In this document: in pieces, positions 47,626-57,654 of the stretch
Layout: every line of letters begins with the position of its first letter
Numbering within the stretch: position 1 is the first letter of the stretch
Source of the DNA: JAAYHG01 sp012735455
GTDB lineage: Bacteria; Bacillota; DTU030; DUMP01
Direction of reading: 5' to 3'
Assembly (NCBI GenBank): GCA_050951365.1
Contig: JBMNIX010000010.1
Coordinates: 124,001 to 188,000, forward strand
Length of the DNA: 64,000 bases
Notes under the pieces: model-generated
Told to the model about the DNA's origin: nothing
Databases searched by the model: none
The model's input: only the letters and a program-made list of their open reading frames with translations
Made by a program: the position numbers and the translations under genes

Positions 47626-48954
47626 TCAGATGTGGGTCCGACCGATGTATTTGCGTGCCCAGCCAACCAAGTAGAGGGAGCCACACACCAGCACCACATC
47701 GTCCCTACAAGCCAGGGCCAGAGCACGGTCTACGGCCCGTCTAACATCAGGTTCCACAACCACATGTGGTACGTAGACGCTTAAACCATCCGCCACTGAC
47801 TCTAGATCAGCAGCTCGGGGGCTATCGGGTCGCGTAACCACTGCTGCCTGGCCCAGCGGGCCAAGTTCCCGCAAGATTGAGCTCACGTCCTTGTCCGCCA
47901 AAACCCCAATGAGCAACACCACCCGTCTTCCAGGCAAATAGTCGCGCACAGCCCGCGCTAAGGCCTGGGCCCCAGCGAGGTTATGAGCACCATCCACAAT
48001 CACCACAGGCCTCGAGCTCATCACCTCAAAGCGGGCCGGCCACCGCGTTGCGGCTAAACCCTGATAGAGAGCGTCTGGCTTAACTTCCGCTCCCAAAGAG
48101 CACAGGACATCAATAGCCAAGATAGCAGTGGCAGCGTTATCCAACTGGTGCCTCCCTAGGAGATGGATAACAACATCCTGGTAACTCGCTTCTCCCAGCT
48201 GCAGGTGAAACCGCTGCTTTTGCAGCGACTCCTCTACCAGATGGAGAGCTACCCTCTCTCTAACACTAAGAAGTGGAGACCCCCACTCTTTGGCTACAGC
48301 TACAATAACCTGAGCCGCTTCCTCTTCCTGGGGGGCCATTACCACAGGACGACCAGGCTTAATGATCCCTGCCTTTTCCCGGGCAATGGCTGCAATGGAT
48401 GTCCCCAGTACACCCACATGATCATGGCTGATATTGGTTATCACTGCCACCTGAGGAAAGACCACATTAGTGGCATCCAAACGGCCGCCCAATCCCACCT
48501 CCAGAACCAGGTAGTCTACTTTTTGCACGTTAAAGTAAAGAAACGCCGCGGCGGTAAGGACCTCGAACTCCGTCGGGTGCTCACCTGTGTCTGTTGTAAC
48601 CCGTTCCGCCGCTTGCCGCACCTGTGTAAGTAAACGGGCCAAGACCGGTTCTGGCACCTCCTGGCCGTTTACCTGCAGGCGCTCGGTATAAGAGACCAAA
48701 TGGGGGGAGGTGTAAAGCCCGGTGCGATAACCTGCCGCTGCCAAGATGGAACTGATATAGGCACAGACGGAGCCCTTACCATTGGTACCAGCCACGTGAA
48801 CCACCTCCAGACCCTGTTCTGGGTGCCCAAGGACCTCAAGCAGGGCCTGAATGCGCTGCAACCCGGGGCGACTGCCGAAGCGACCTAAGGATTCAAGCCA
48901 AGCCAGGGCTTCCGAGTATTCCAGATTAAGCACCCCCCTGGATCGAGTCGACAC
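47626..48954 (-). CDS. folC: Folylpolyglutamate/dihydrofolate synthase
   Basis: Adds glutamates to folates (and may make dihydrofolate). The 442-residue Mur-ligase-type protein has VVHVAGTNGKGSV (P-loop), TSPHLVSYTERL, EVGLGGRLDATN and ISHDHVGVLGTSIAAIAREKAGI. GTG at 48954 has AGGAGG 10 nt upstream and lies 15 nt after the valS stop, so folC is cotranscribed with valS, a pair common in Firmicutes. Confidence 0.94.
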   Translation of the reverse strand: MSTRSRGVLNLEYSEALAWLESLGRFGSRPGLQRIQALLEVLGHPEQGLEVVHVAGTNGKGSVCAYISSILAAAGYRTGLYTSPHLVSYTERLQVNGQEVPEPVLARLLTQVRQAAERVTTDTGEHPTEFEVLTAAAFLYFNVQKVDYLVLEVGLGGRLDATNVVFPQVAVITNISHDHVGVLGTSIAAIAREKAGIIKPGRPVVMAPQEEEAAQVIVAVAKEWGSPLLSVRERVALHLVEESLQKQRFHLQLGEASYQDVVIHLLGRHQLDNAATAILAIDVLCSLGAEVKPDALYQGLAATRWPARFEVMSSRPVVIVDGAHNLAGAQALARAVRDYLPGRRVVLLIGVLADKDVSSILRELGPLGQAAVVTRPDSPRAADLESVADGLSVYVPHVVVEPDVRRAVDRALALACRDDVVLVCGSLYLVGWARKYIGRTHI

Positions 48955-48968
48955 TTGGGCAGCCCCTC

Positions 48969-51614
48969 CTACCCTTTCAACTGGGCCAGGCGCTGCTGCA
49001 AACGTTCTAATTTGTCCTTATATCCTGCCGCCTTCTCACGTTCAGCGGCCACCACCTCGGCCGGGGCCTTGGCCAAGAAGCCTTTGTTCGCCAGCATGCG
49101 CTCAGAGCGAGCTACCTCGGCCTCCATGACCTTAATCTCCTTCTCTGTCCGAGCAATCTCCTTCTGGATATCCACCAGGTCTGCCAGAGGAAGGTAAACC
49201 TCCACCCCACTGGCGATGACACTCACAGCCTGGGACGGCTTGTTCTCGCTCACCGGGCCAATCTCCACCGTTCCCGCTCCTGCCAGGGCTTGCATGTAAG
49301 GTTTTCCGGCTTCCAGGGCCGCTGCCGCCTCCTGGCTGGCTTGGATAAGCAGCCGTGCCTTGCGCCCCGGTGGTACCTCCATCTCAGCCCGGGCGTTGCG
49401 AATCCCGCGGATGAGCTGCTGGATCAAGGAGAAATCGCGCTCAGCCTCGACATCTTGACCGCCTGTGGCCTGCGGCCAGGGCGCAATGACAAGACTATCG
49501 CCGCTGTGGGGCAGGTGCTGCCAGATCTCCTCACTGATAAAGGGCATGAAGGGATGCAACAGTCGAAGCGTCCGCTCCAGTACGTCCCAAAGGACATACT
49601 GGGCTGTCTGCCGTGCTTTCTTGTCCGCGCCATAAAGGCGTAACTTGGCTGCCTCCACATACCAATCGGCAAACTCATCCCAGATAAACTCATAGAGAGC
49701 ATTAGCTGCCGAGCCCAAGTCGTAGGAGCGCATCTCCTCCGTCACCTTGTTCCGAACAGCGCTGAAACGGCTTCTGATCCAGCGATCGGCTAAAGTGTAG
49801 TCCAGGCTTGCCGCCTCCACTGTCGTCGGGTCAAAGTCCTCTAGGTTTATGAGAGCAAAGCGGGCCACGTTCCAGATTTTGTTGGCAAAGTTGCGCGTGG
49901 CCTCTACCTTTTCCCAATGGAAACGCAGGTCATAACCAGGAACACTGGAGGTGATAAGCATGAAACGCAGGGTGTCGGCTCCGTACTTCTCGATCACCGC
50001 AAGGGGATCGATACCGTTCCCTAAGGACTTACTCATCTTGCGGCCCTGGCTGTCCAGTACTAGGCCGTGAATAAAAACCTCGCGGAAGGGAACGTCGTCC
50101 ATAAAGGCCAGCGCCATGAAGATCATACGCGCTACCCAGAAGAAGATGATGTCCCGTCCGGTGACCAATACCGAGGTGGGGTAGAAGTAGGCCAGGTCCT
50201 CGGTTTCCTCTGGCCAGCCTAAAGTAGAGAAAGGCCATAGCGCGGAGGAGAACCAGGTGTCAAGTACATCTGGGTCCTGCTCTATGTTGGTGCTACCGCA
50301 GCGCGGGCAGGCCGTAAGGTCCTCGCGGCTGGCTGCTTCCTCCCCACACTCGGCACAGTACCACACCGGAATGCGGTGGCCCCACCACAACTGGCGCGAA
50401 ATACACCAGTCACGAATGTTCTCCAGCCAGTTCATGTACACCTTGGTAAAGCGCTCCGGCACAAAACGGATCCGCCCTTCCCGCACTGCAGCCAGGGCTG
50501 GCTCCGCCAATGGTTTCATCTTGACAAACCACTGTCGAGAAAGAAGCGGCTCTATCACCGTATCACAACGGGAACACTGGCCGACGGCATGGGTGAGATC
50601 CTCTATCTTCACCAGGTAACCTTCCGCCTCCAGTTCGGCCACCAGCTGCTTGCGACACTGGTAACGATCCAGCCCGGCAAACTTACCTGCTGCTTCCGTC
50701 ATAGTGCCGTTCGGACCAATCACCGTGATTTCCTCCAGCTCATGCCGCCGGCCCATCTCAAAGTCGTTAGGGTCGTGGGCAGGGGTAACCTTAACGGCAC
50801 CGGTACCAAAGGCCGGGTCCACATAACTATCAGTAAAGATGGGGATGCGTCGGCCCACCACCGGCAGGATAGCTTCCTTGCCCACCAGGTCATGGTAACG
50901 TTCGTCTTCAGGGTTTACCGCAATGCCGGTGTCACCCAGCATGGTCTCAGGGCGGGTGGTGGCTACGGTGATGTAACCATCCCCTTCAGCCAGAGGGTAG
51001 CGCACATACCAGAGTTTGGCTGCCGTATCCTGGTGCTCAACCTCAATGTCCGAGATGGCGGTATGACAATGGGGACACCAATTAACGATATAGTTGCCCC
51101 GGTAGATAAGCCCGCGCTCATAGAGGCTGACAAAGACCTCGCGCACCGCCTTGGAGCAACCCTCATCCATGGTGAAACGCTCCCGCGTGAAGTCGCAGGA
51201 GGCACCCAAACGCTGCAGCTGGGTAATGATCTTACCACCGTACTGGTGCTTCCACTTCCAAACCCGCTCTAAGAACTTCTCCCGCCCTAGTTCCCACCGG
51301 CTGGTACCCTCCTTGGCTAGTTCGGCTTCTACCCTAGCCTGGGTGGCGATACCGGCGTGGTCTGTCCCTGGTAGCCACAAGGTGGGGTCCCCCACCATAC
51401 GGTGAAAACGGATCAACACATCCTGAATGGTGTTGTCCAGGGCATGACCCATATGAAGGGCCCCGGTGACATTCGGCGGAGGGATAACAATAGTAAAAGG
51501 TTCTTTCTCTTTGTCAATCCTGGGCGTGAAGTAACCATTCTCTAGCCACTTCTTGTACCATTTCTCCTCCACCGCCTTAGGATCATAGACGGTAGGTATT
51601 TCTCTTGTTGGCAT
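48969..51614 (-). CDS. valS: Valyl-tRNA synthetase
   Basis: Charges tRNA-Val. The 881-residue class I synthetase has the HIGH-type motif NVTGALHMGHAL, the editing domain (about 190-350), KMSKS in GRKMSKSLGNGIDPL, the anticodon-binding domain and a C-terminal coiled coil that contacts tRNA (about 815-881). Two zinc-type Cys clusters are visible (CSRCDTV; CAECGEE with CPRCGS). It is controlled by the T-box at 51644-51885. folC follows. Confidence 0.97.
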   Translation of the reverse strand: MPTREIPTVYDPKAVEEKWYKKWLENGYFTPRIDKEKEPFTIVIPPPNVTGALHMGHALDNTIQDVLIRFHRMVGDPTLWLPGTDHAGIATQARVEAELAKEGTSRWELGREKFLERVWKWKHQYGGKIITQLQRLGASCDFTRERFTMDEGCSKAVREVFVSLYERGLIYRGNYIVNWCPHCHTAISDIEVEHQDTAAKLWYVRYPLAEGDGYITVATTRPETMLGDTGIAVNPEDERYHDLVGKEAILPVVGRRIPIFTDSYVDPAFGTGAVKVTPAHDPNDFEMGRRHELEEITVIGPNGTMTEAAGKFAGLDRYQCRKQLVAELEAEGYLVKIEDLTHAVGQCSRCDTVIEPLLSRQWFVKMKPLAEPALAAVREGRIRFVPERFTKVYMNWLENIRDWCISRQLWWGHRIPVWYCAECGEEAASREDLTACPRCGSTNIEQDPDVLDTWFSSALWPFSTLGWPEETEDLAYFYPTSVLVTGRDIIFFWVARMIFMALAFMDDVPFREVFIHGLVLDSQGRKMSKSLGNGIDPLAVIEKYGADTLRFMLITSSVPGYDLRFHWEKVEATRNFANKIWNVARFALINLEDFDPTTVEAASLDYTLADRWIRSRFSAVRNKVTEEMRSYDLGSAANALYEFIWDEFADWYVEAAKLRLYGADKKARQTAQYVLWDVLERTLRLLHPFMPFISEEIWQHLPHSGDSLVIAPWPQATGGQDVEAERDFSLIQQLIRGIRNARAEMEVPPGRKARLLIQASQEAAAALEAGKPYMQALAGAGTVEIGPVSENKPSQAVSVIASGVEVYLPLADLVDIQKEIARTEKEIKVMEAEVARSERMLANKGFLAKAPAEVVAAEREKAAGYKDKLERLQQRLAQLKG

Positions 51615-51643
51615 GACTATCCACCTCCATTTGGTTCACACGA

Positions 51644-51885
51644 AAGGGGACCTCATCCTAAAGGACGAGATCCCCCGTGGTACCACCTTATTTCCCCGGA
51701 AAGACTATTCTTCCCCGGCTCTGAGCCTTAACGCGGCCATCGGCTAGGGCTAAACGACTCACCCTAGCAGCTCCTGAGCGACCTTCGGTCCCCGTTTCCG
51801 GGGAAGCCTCGCAGCTAAAAGCCTCCCTCTCTGGACGGTCCAGTGACCTACTCCTCTCATTCGCAGCCTCTATGAGAATTTAGTT
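51644..51885 (-). promoter_or_regulatory. Valine-type T-box leader of valS
   Basis: Minus strand: GAATGAGAGGAGTAGG supplies the AGUA strand of stem I, and GACCGAAGGTCGCTCAGGAGC gives specifier GTC (51780-51782), a Val codon, before the GGAG K-turn strand. The T-box AAGGTGGTACCACGG is at 51675-51689, followed by a terminator stem (GGGGATCTCGTCC, TTTA, GGATGAGGTCCCC) with a short U-run. Confidence 0.93.
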
Positions 51886-51891
51886 GCCCCT

Positions 51892-51920
51892 ATGATACCT
51901 TAGGGTTTTTCGCCTGTCAA
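51892..51920 (-). promoter_or_regulatory. valS promoter
   Basis: TTGACA (51915-51920), 17-nt spacer, TATCAT (51892-51897) on the minus strand. Start near 51885. Confidence 0.85.
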
Positions 51921-51951
51921 GAGACCAAAGGCAAAACTTGCCGCACAGCTC

Positions 51952-52188
51952 CTACCAGAGGTGTGGCTTCTCCCCAAAAACTGCCTCGGACAAAGGCCCG
52001 AGAACATTAACAAGCAAGTCGGTAGGATTGGGGAGCTGAATACCCAGGGCCATGGGTAAACTAATAGCAATAGCCAGAGCCATGAGTACGGTAAAAGCGA
52101 ACAGCTCACGCGTCTGCTTTTGTTTGACAAGAGGTGGTACTTCAAAGGCAATCACAGCTAAGTAGAGTAGAATGAGGAGAATAACCAC
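51952..52188 (-). CDS. Small membrane protein of the ger locus
   Basis: A 78-residue protein with two hydrophobic helices (VILLILLYLAVIAFEVPPL; ELFAFTVLMALAIAISLPM), a basic inside loop (VKQKQTRE) between them and the loop NPTDLLVNVLGPL outside. It follows gerC by 71 nt. GTG at 52188 with GGGGGTG upstream. It resembles the small two-helix proteins found near ger operons in other Clostridia (my recollection, not checked); no biochemical role is known to me. Confidence 0.65.
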   Translation of the reverse strand: MVILLILLYLAVIAFEVPPLVKQKQTRELFAFTVLMALAIAISLPMALGIQLPNPTDLLVNVLGPLSEAVFGEKPHLW

Positions 52189-52259
52189 ACTGCCACCCCC
52201 GTTCAGATTCTAGGTTCCAGGGCACCCCCATAGGTACTATTGAGCACTACTCGGATGAA

Positions 52260-53511
52260 CTAGGGATTCTCCTGGGGTCCCTTGCCAGAAAGGGCACTAC
52301 GGCGAATTCGGGCTTTGCATTCCACCTTGATGTCCAAGTCTTTGAGACCTTGGGGCCAATCCTTCTCCAGTTCCTTCCATAGCTTTGGTTGCTGCTGGTG
52401 AATCGCCTCGCCAAAAGCGAAAGGATCCACATTAAGACTCTTGGCCTTAGCCACCACCGCCTGGATCTCATTTGCCACTACTGTTGCTGCCTGCCGTTCC
52501 ATAGAGAGGGCAGGCGCGGGCATGGTTAGATCGCCGGGGCTGCTCTGTTGGGCAAGGCTGAGTTCCATGTTCACTTTAACTGTAATCTCCGGACGGTTTT
52601 CTCTGGCCTGCACTTCAATCCCTTGACTCACCCGAAGAACTTCCAGCGCCACCCAGGCAGGTTGCCCCTTAAAGTCCGACGGACTCTTGACGTTGATTAT
52701 ACCACTGGCAATGCCACCACGAACCCATAACAGCCCTCTGGCTTCAGTTGGGTCAAGAAAATCGGCGAGCCGGTCATGCCGCAGTTGAGCCAACCCAGCC
52801 AGCCGAAGAAACTTGGTAGGTTGACCTTCACCGCTGCTGCCGCCACTGGATGCACCGCCTCCTTGGCCACCACCAGCATCTGTGCCCACAAGAGCAGGGT
52901 TGTCTTTGATCTCGACACTACCTGTGAAAGGATCGGCCCCAGGAGCCGCTAAATCAAGCAAGACCTCATGAATACTGGTCACCCGGGAGTGCCCGTCAAT
53001 GCTGGCCACCTTCTTGAGGCCTACTATCTCCATGCCTACTGTCTGTTCCAAGCTACCCTCACTTTCAATAATTATCTCCTCTGCCCGGCCCCTAACAACC
53101 AAGATATTGGTACCTCGCCTTAGTTCCGCGTCCCGATCCCCAAAATCCAGTATTGCCGTAAGCCCGGACCGGGCCGCCTGCTCGCCCACAATCACCGCCG
53201 TACAGTGAGCCCAATAGAGACGCCGCGGCACCTTCAAGGCCATGTCGCGAACAGCCTGGAAGATGGTATAACCCTCCCCTCGGGCTATCCAAACCTGTCG
53301 CCCCCCCTCCACTACCACCTCCACCTCCTCCCTCGCTACTGACGGAAGGGGGCCGGAAGATTTCCGCCGTGAGCCTCCATATTTCCCCTTCTTTATCAAT
53401 GCCCAAAGAAGAGACAATGGCTAACTGGTTAATCTCCCGGCGGCTCCAGCAGCCCGTTAGCAAGGTGGCCAGGATAGCCAGGATCAAGCCTACCAATACC
53501 ACGCGCTTCAC
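52260..53511 (-). pseudogene. Spore germination lipoprotein GerC family, one-base frameshift
   Basis: GerC-type lipoprotein subunit of the germination receptor. The first frame from ATG 53511 has a signal and lipobox (LATLLTGCWSRRE), then WRLTAEIFRPPSV and a Gly-rich linker. At 53301-53307 seven Gs (minus strand) occur where six are expected; the other frame continues RQVWIARGEGYTIFQAVRDM, LYWAHCTAVIVGEQAAR and the GerC core to a stop at 52260. Without the extra base the protein is about 416 residues, with an unusual GGGGGGSGGG linker. Confidence 0.88.
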
Positions 53512-53550
53512 AGGCCTTCCTCCTTCACGCTTGCTGCTGCAGCTTCGGGT

Positions 53551-55215
53551 TCACCGATGCTTCCTCCCATTAGTTCCAGTTGGGTTCCCTCCGCCTAAGG
53601 CCTCCGCTTCCGTCTCATTAGCACCGCTGCTCGTGGACTCAGGTGGCTTTGGCTTGAGGTTTGGTCCTTGGCGTTCCCGGTTGTCCGATGCTACCAGCTC
53701 TGGGCGTGTCTGCATAGCCCACCAGGGAGCCCGGAAGATGATGTCTCTCTGAGCACGACGCACAAAGGGCGCAAAACCGGCTAAGAAAGGAACGCCGAAA
53801 GACCGCAGAGAAACCAGGTGAATTGCAATTATGATCAAACCCGTCAGTATGCCGAACAGTCCCAGCGTTGCCGCTAAGAAGATCATTGGGAAGCGTAGTA
53901 TACGAATAGCCTGGGTCATATCGTAAACCGGAATAGTGTAGGAAGCAATAGCTGTAGCAGAAACGACAATAACCATGGCTGCCGAGATGAGTCCTGCCCG
54001 CACTGTTGCCTCGCCGATGACCAATACCCCCACAATGCCAATCGTCTGACCCAAGGGCCTTGGCAATCGTAAACCAGCTTCGGTGAGGATCTCAAAGGTG
54101 GTCTGCATGATAACAGCCTCCACCAATACTGGGTAGGGGACCTGCTCCCGCTGCATGAACAGGCTTACCGCTAGCGGTGTCGGCAGCATCTCCTGATGAA
54201 AGGTGGTGAAGGCCACATAGAGAGAAGGGACAATGAAAAGCCCCAGATACCGAATCACCCGAATACCAACGGCTACAGGCCAGCGTTGGTTATAGTCCTC
54301 GGGTGTCATTATATAAACTGGAAAAGTAGCTGGAACCAGTAAAGCAAAAGGAGTACCATCCGTTAAGATGCATACCCTACCCTCCAGCAGGGCCGCGCAA
54401 ACAACATCCGGGCGCTCAGTATTCAAGATGGTAGGAAAAGGCGAAAAAGGGGCGTCCTCGATGAGCTCTTCGAGATAGCAACTCTCTAAAATACCATCAA
54501 TTTTGATACGTGTCAGGCGCCGCCTTACCTCGTCCACTAGCTTCTCTCTCGCTATGCCCTCAATATAGAGGGCAGTCACACTTGTACGTGTGAGTTCGCC
54601 AACGGTATAATCCTCCAGGCGCAGGTTCGGGTGCCGCAGACGGCGCCGGATAAGCGAGACGTTTGTACTTAGGTTTTCAATGAAGCCTTCCCGCGGACCG
54701 CGCACTGCCGCTTCCGTCTCCGGTTCAGCAACGGCTCTTTTCTCCCAGCCCGTGGTATCCAGAATCAGAACTTCGTCCCAACCTGTTCCCATGAGACAGG
54801 TTTCGCCATCTAACAAAGCTTTGGCTACATCTTCCAGGGTGCTTCCGGAACGGATTCCGCCCACAGGCAGACCTGCCTCACGCCAGCGCTTGAGACTACT
54901 CCCCAGATCAAGTCCGACCTGTTCCACCTTCGGGCGCTGGATAAGCAGACCGTTCAGAACCCGTTCTACCTCGCTCTTGTCGGCTAGTCCCTCTATATAG
55001 ATAACCGCGAGCCTGGCCCCAGCTACCGTTATCTCGCGGCGGATAATATCGGGGGAACCCCCTAGCACTTTTGTAATTAAGCTTGTCGCAGCATCTAACT
55101 GGGGAGGAAGCCTGACCCTGGCCAGCTCCGTGAGGACCGTTTCCGGCTCGACCGAAACGAGCCCTTGGTTGTGAGCTTCTTTAGCGAATAGTCGCTCCCA
55201 CAAACCAGCAAACAT
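53551..55215 (-). CDS. Spore germination protein GerA family (intact)
   Basis: A 554-residue GerA/GerKA-type receptor subunit. N-terminal soluble part (about 1-270) with TAVRGPREGFIENLSTNVSL and RRRLRHPNLRLEDYTVG, then a membrane region of about five helices (IRVIRYLGLFIVPSLYVAF, QTIGIVGVLVIGEATVRAGL, MIFLAATLGLFGI) and the conserved PFLAGFAPF near the C-terminus. The last 45 residues are hydrophilic. It heads a minus-strand unit with gerC; gerB genes are divergent at 55342. Germinant specificity is not readable. Confidence 0.93.
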   Translation of the reverse strand: MFAGLWERLFAKEAHNQGLVSVEPETVLTELARVRLPPQLDAATSLITKVLGGSPDIIRREITVAGARLAVIYIEGLADKSEVERVLNGLLIQRPKVEQVGLDLGSSLKRWREAGLPVGGIRSGSTLEDVAKALLDGETCLMGTGWDEVLILDTTGWEKRAVAEPETEAAVRGPREGFIENLSTNVSLIRRRLRHPNLRLEDYTVGELTRTSVTALYIEGIAREKLVDEVRRRLTRIKIDGILESCYLEELIEDAPFSPFPTILNTERPDVVCAALLEGRVCILTDGTPFALLVPATFPVYIMTPEDYNQRWPVAVGIRVIRYLGLFIVPSLYVAFTTFHQEMLPTPLAVSLFMQREQVPYPVLVEAVIMQTTFEILTEAGLRLPRPLGQTIGIVGVLVIGEATVRAGLISAAMVIVVSATAIASYTIPVYDMTQAIRILRFPMIFLAATLGLFGILTGLIIIAIHLVSLRSFGVPFLAGFAPFVRRAQRDIIFRAPWWAMQTRPELVASDNRERQGPNLKPKPPESTSSGANETEAEALGGGNPTGTNGRKHR

Positions 55216-55268
55216 CCATCCTCCTCCCCGTAAACCTCGAGTGTTTAGTATTCTTAGCTATTCCAGTG

Positions 55269-55298
55269 TAGTATCGCCACTACATTGACCTTTCATGC
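55269..55298 (-). promoter_or_regulatory. Sigma-G-like promoter of gerA
   Basis: Minus strand GCATG (55294-55298), 18-nt spacer, GATACTA (55269-55275). It fits the sigma-G form GHATR-18-CATWHTA with one mismatch, as expected for a germination receptor. Confidence 0.5.
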
Positions 55299-55341
55299 AC
55301 AATCACTCAATAAGTAGCCCGGCCGGGGGGCATGTTAGTAG

Positions 55342-56507
55342 ATGCAAGAAAACCTTAGGGAAGGGTGGGGAAACCTGCTGCGGGAAGAGGGACGTATCTC
55401 GTCGTGGCAGTTGGGAGCGCTGTTGGGCTCCTTTCTTATCGGTACTTCCACCATCATGAGACCCACTACCCAAGCCGGCAGGGACACCTGGTTGGCCTAT
55501 CTGTTCGCCTTGATAGCTGGCCTTGCCGTTGCTTGGCTGTGGTTTGCCTTGACTCAACGCTTGGAAGTGCCGACTATCCAAGGCATCTTCGCCACGCTTG
55601 GCCACTATATGGGCGCACCCTTAGCCCTGCTCTACCTCTGGTATTATCTTTACCTCTGCGCTCTAGTACTCCGGAAAATCAGTGAGCTCTACGTTACGGC
55701 GGTGATGCCGGAGACACCAATCCTCGTCTTTGCCGGGGTTATAGTCCTCTTGGCAGCCATAAGCGTGTGGAGTGGTCTCGAGGTAATAGGGCGCCTGGCA
55801 GAGCTCTTTTTCCCCTTCATAGCGCTGGCAATTCTAATCAGCCATGTCTTAATCCTGGCTACACCCAATTTGGTTCACTGGGAACACCTTACCCCTGTTT
55901 TGGATCGGGGCATTACACCTGTTCTTAGAGCTACACTTTCCATCCTTACTTTTCCCTTTGCAGAAACAATACTGTTCGCCAATGTGCTTCCTTTTACCCT
56001 GAATCGAACGCAATCATGGCGGATGGTAATGTCAATCACCATTTTTGTCGGGCTATTGCTGATGTTAAGCGCCACCCTTGACAGTGCAGTCCTGAGCATA
56101 GATACCGTCCGGTCCAGCTTTACTACTCTGTCCATGCTACGGGAGGTTAACGTGGGTGACTTTTTGACCCGTGTAGAGGTTGTTGGCATCTTTACCTGGA
56201 CCCTAGGCGGTTTCCTTAAGCTAAGTCTCTGCTACTGGGTCCTCAGCCTTGGTCTAGCCGAATTCCTCGGCCTCCCTGACTACCGTTCCCTGGTGTTCCC
56301 ACTAGGTATCATCATGGTCTCGCTTTCTATTCTGCTCTTCGAAAGTTTTGCTGCCCCATGGTCGAGAACAACTCTATAATCTATCCGGTTTTTGCCTTGC
56401 CTCTCCAGGTGCTCGTGCCCTCATTTCTTTTGCTGGTGGCCGTCCTTAAGAGTAAGAAGCAGGGCTCAAGGAGCAACACTGGAGATGGTACGGAGGTGCT
56501 CCAGTGA
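55342..56507 (+). pseudogene. Spore germination permease GerB family, frameshift near the 3' end
   Basis: APC-type membrane permease of the germination receptor, about ten helices. From ATG 55342 the frame reads well (PTIQGIFATLGHYMGAPLALL, VTAVMPETPILVFAGVIVLL) to SILLFESFAAP at 56357, then hits a stop at 56379. In another frame the missing last helix continues (MVENNSIIYPVFALPLQVL...LKSKKQ) to TGA 56507, overlapping the next gerB start (GTGA). The break is at the C run 56354-56357; a +1 or -2 nt change restores it. Confidence 0.85.
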
Positions 56508-57601
56508 GGGAAGAAGGACAGATCTCACAGCAACAATTTGCCTTCTTGCTAACGGCTTTCCTTGTCGGCCGTTCTACCTTACTCACACCTGTTGGGCCCG
56601 CCAAGCAGGATGGTTGGCTGGCCGTCCTCATGGGAGCACTCCTTGCAGGGATACCGGCTCTGATCTGGCTGGCCCTAGGACAAAGATTTGGGCGCCAATC
56701 ACCTGTAACGTACATACGGCAAACCTTGGGAGAATTCCTCGGCCTGCCGCTTGTTATCCTCTATCTCTGGCACTTTCTGCATATGGGAGCCGGTGTGGCA
56801 CGCAACATGAGCGAGATGTATGTCACCGCTTTAATGCCGGAGACTCCGATCCTGGTTTTTTCCGCGGCAATAATCTTCTTGGCCGCCAGCAGCGTCCGAA
56901 GCGGAGTGGAGTGCATTAGTCGGCTGGCAGAGATACTAACACCTTGGCTGGTACTCTTTGTGATGAGCCTCAATGTACTGACATTGTTCACGCCAAATCT
57001 TGCACACTGGCAGTATCTAAAGCCTATTCTCGGCAGCGGGTGGCTCAACCTTCTGCGGGGCGCTTTCTTGTCTTTCGCCTTTCCTTTTAGCGAGGCAGTG
57101 GTTTTTGGCTTTGTCTTCCCGCATCTCAACGATTCTCGAAGTATGCGACGGTATACCTTGGTAACCATGGCTTTCGTGGCAGTGTTGCTTAGTGTCACCT
57201 ATGTACGCAACTTAGTGGTGCTCGGCCCCTACGAGATCGCTCATCTCACTTTCCCTTCCTTGACGGCAGTGGAACAAATTGATTTGGGGGATTTCTTTCA
57301 ACGCCTGGAGCCCTTGATTATCTTTATCTGGACCTTTGGGGGCTTCTTGAAGCTGGCCATACTCCTATACGTTGTATGCCTGGGCAGCGCTCAGCTACTT
57401 GGCCTGAAAGATTACCGGGTCTTGGTTTTGCCTTTTGCTATCCTCATGACCTGCCTCTCTGTCCTCATCTATGAAAACTTCGCCCAAGTGGAGGAATTCT
57501 ATAGTACCATCTACCCGCTCTATACTTTGCCCTTCGCGTTATTGCTACCGGCGCTCGTCCTGGCCATCGCCCTTATTCGAGGTAAGCTTCACGTACCTTG
57601 A
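56504..57601 (+). CDS. Spore germination permease GerB family (second copy)
   Basis: A 365-residue polytopic protein like the first gerB: VTYIRQTLGEFLGLPLVILY, NMSEMYVTALMPETPILVF and a last helix LPFALLLPALVLAIALIRGK. GTG at 56504 has GGAGGTG upstream and overlaps the stop of the restored gerB1. Two gerB in tandem beside one gerA and one gerC suggests duplicated or alternative receptor permeases. A bidirectional terminator follows. Confidence 0.9.
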   Translation: MREEGQISQQQFAFLLTAFLVGRSTLLTPVGPAKQDGWLAVLMGALLAGIPALIWLALGQRFGRQSPVTYIRQTLGEFLGLPLVILYLWHFLHMGAGVARNMSEMYVTALMPETPILVFSAAIIFLAASSVRSGVECISRLAEILTPWLVLFVMSLNVLTLFTPNLAHWQYLKPILGSGWLNLLRGAFLSFAFPFSEAVVFGFVFPHLNDSRSMRRYTLVTMAFVAVLLSVTYVRNLVVLGPYEIAHLTFPSLTAVEQIDLGDFFQRLEPLIIFIWTFGGFLKLAILLYVVCLGSAQLLGLKDYRVLVLPFAILMTCLSVLIYENFAQVEEFYSTIYPLYTLPFALLLPALVLAIALIRGKLHVP

Positions 57602-57617
57602 ACGGGTGCTAACAGGA

Positions 57618-57653
57618 AAAGGTTAAGCCCGGGTCGTCCCGGGCTTAACCTTT
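57618..57653. terminator. Bidirectional terminator between gerB2 and lonA
   Basis: 16-bp perfect stem (AAAGGTTAAGCCCGGG at 57618-57633 and its complement at 57638-57653), loop TCGT, followed by TCTT on the plus and TCCT after TTTT on the minus strand. It starts right at the lonA stop. Confidence 0.8.
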
Positions 57654-57654
57654 C

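Noticed and set aside
51900..52151. 83-residue frame overlapping the two-helix protein
   Set aside because: Same region in another frame; the other frame has clear membrane helices.
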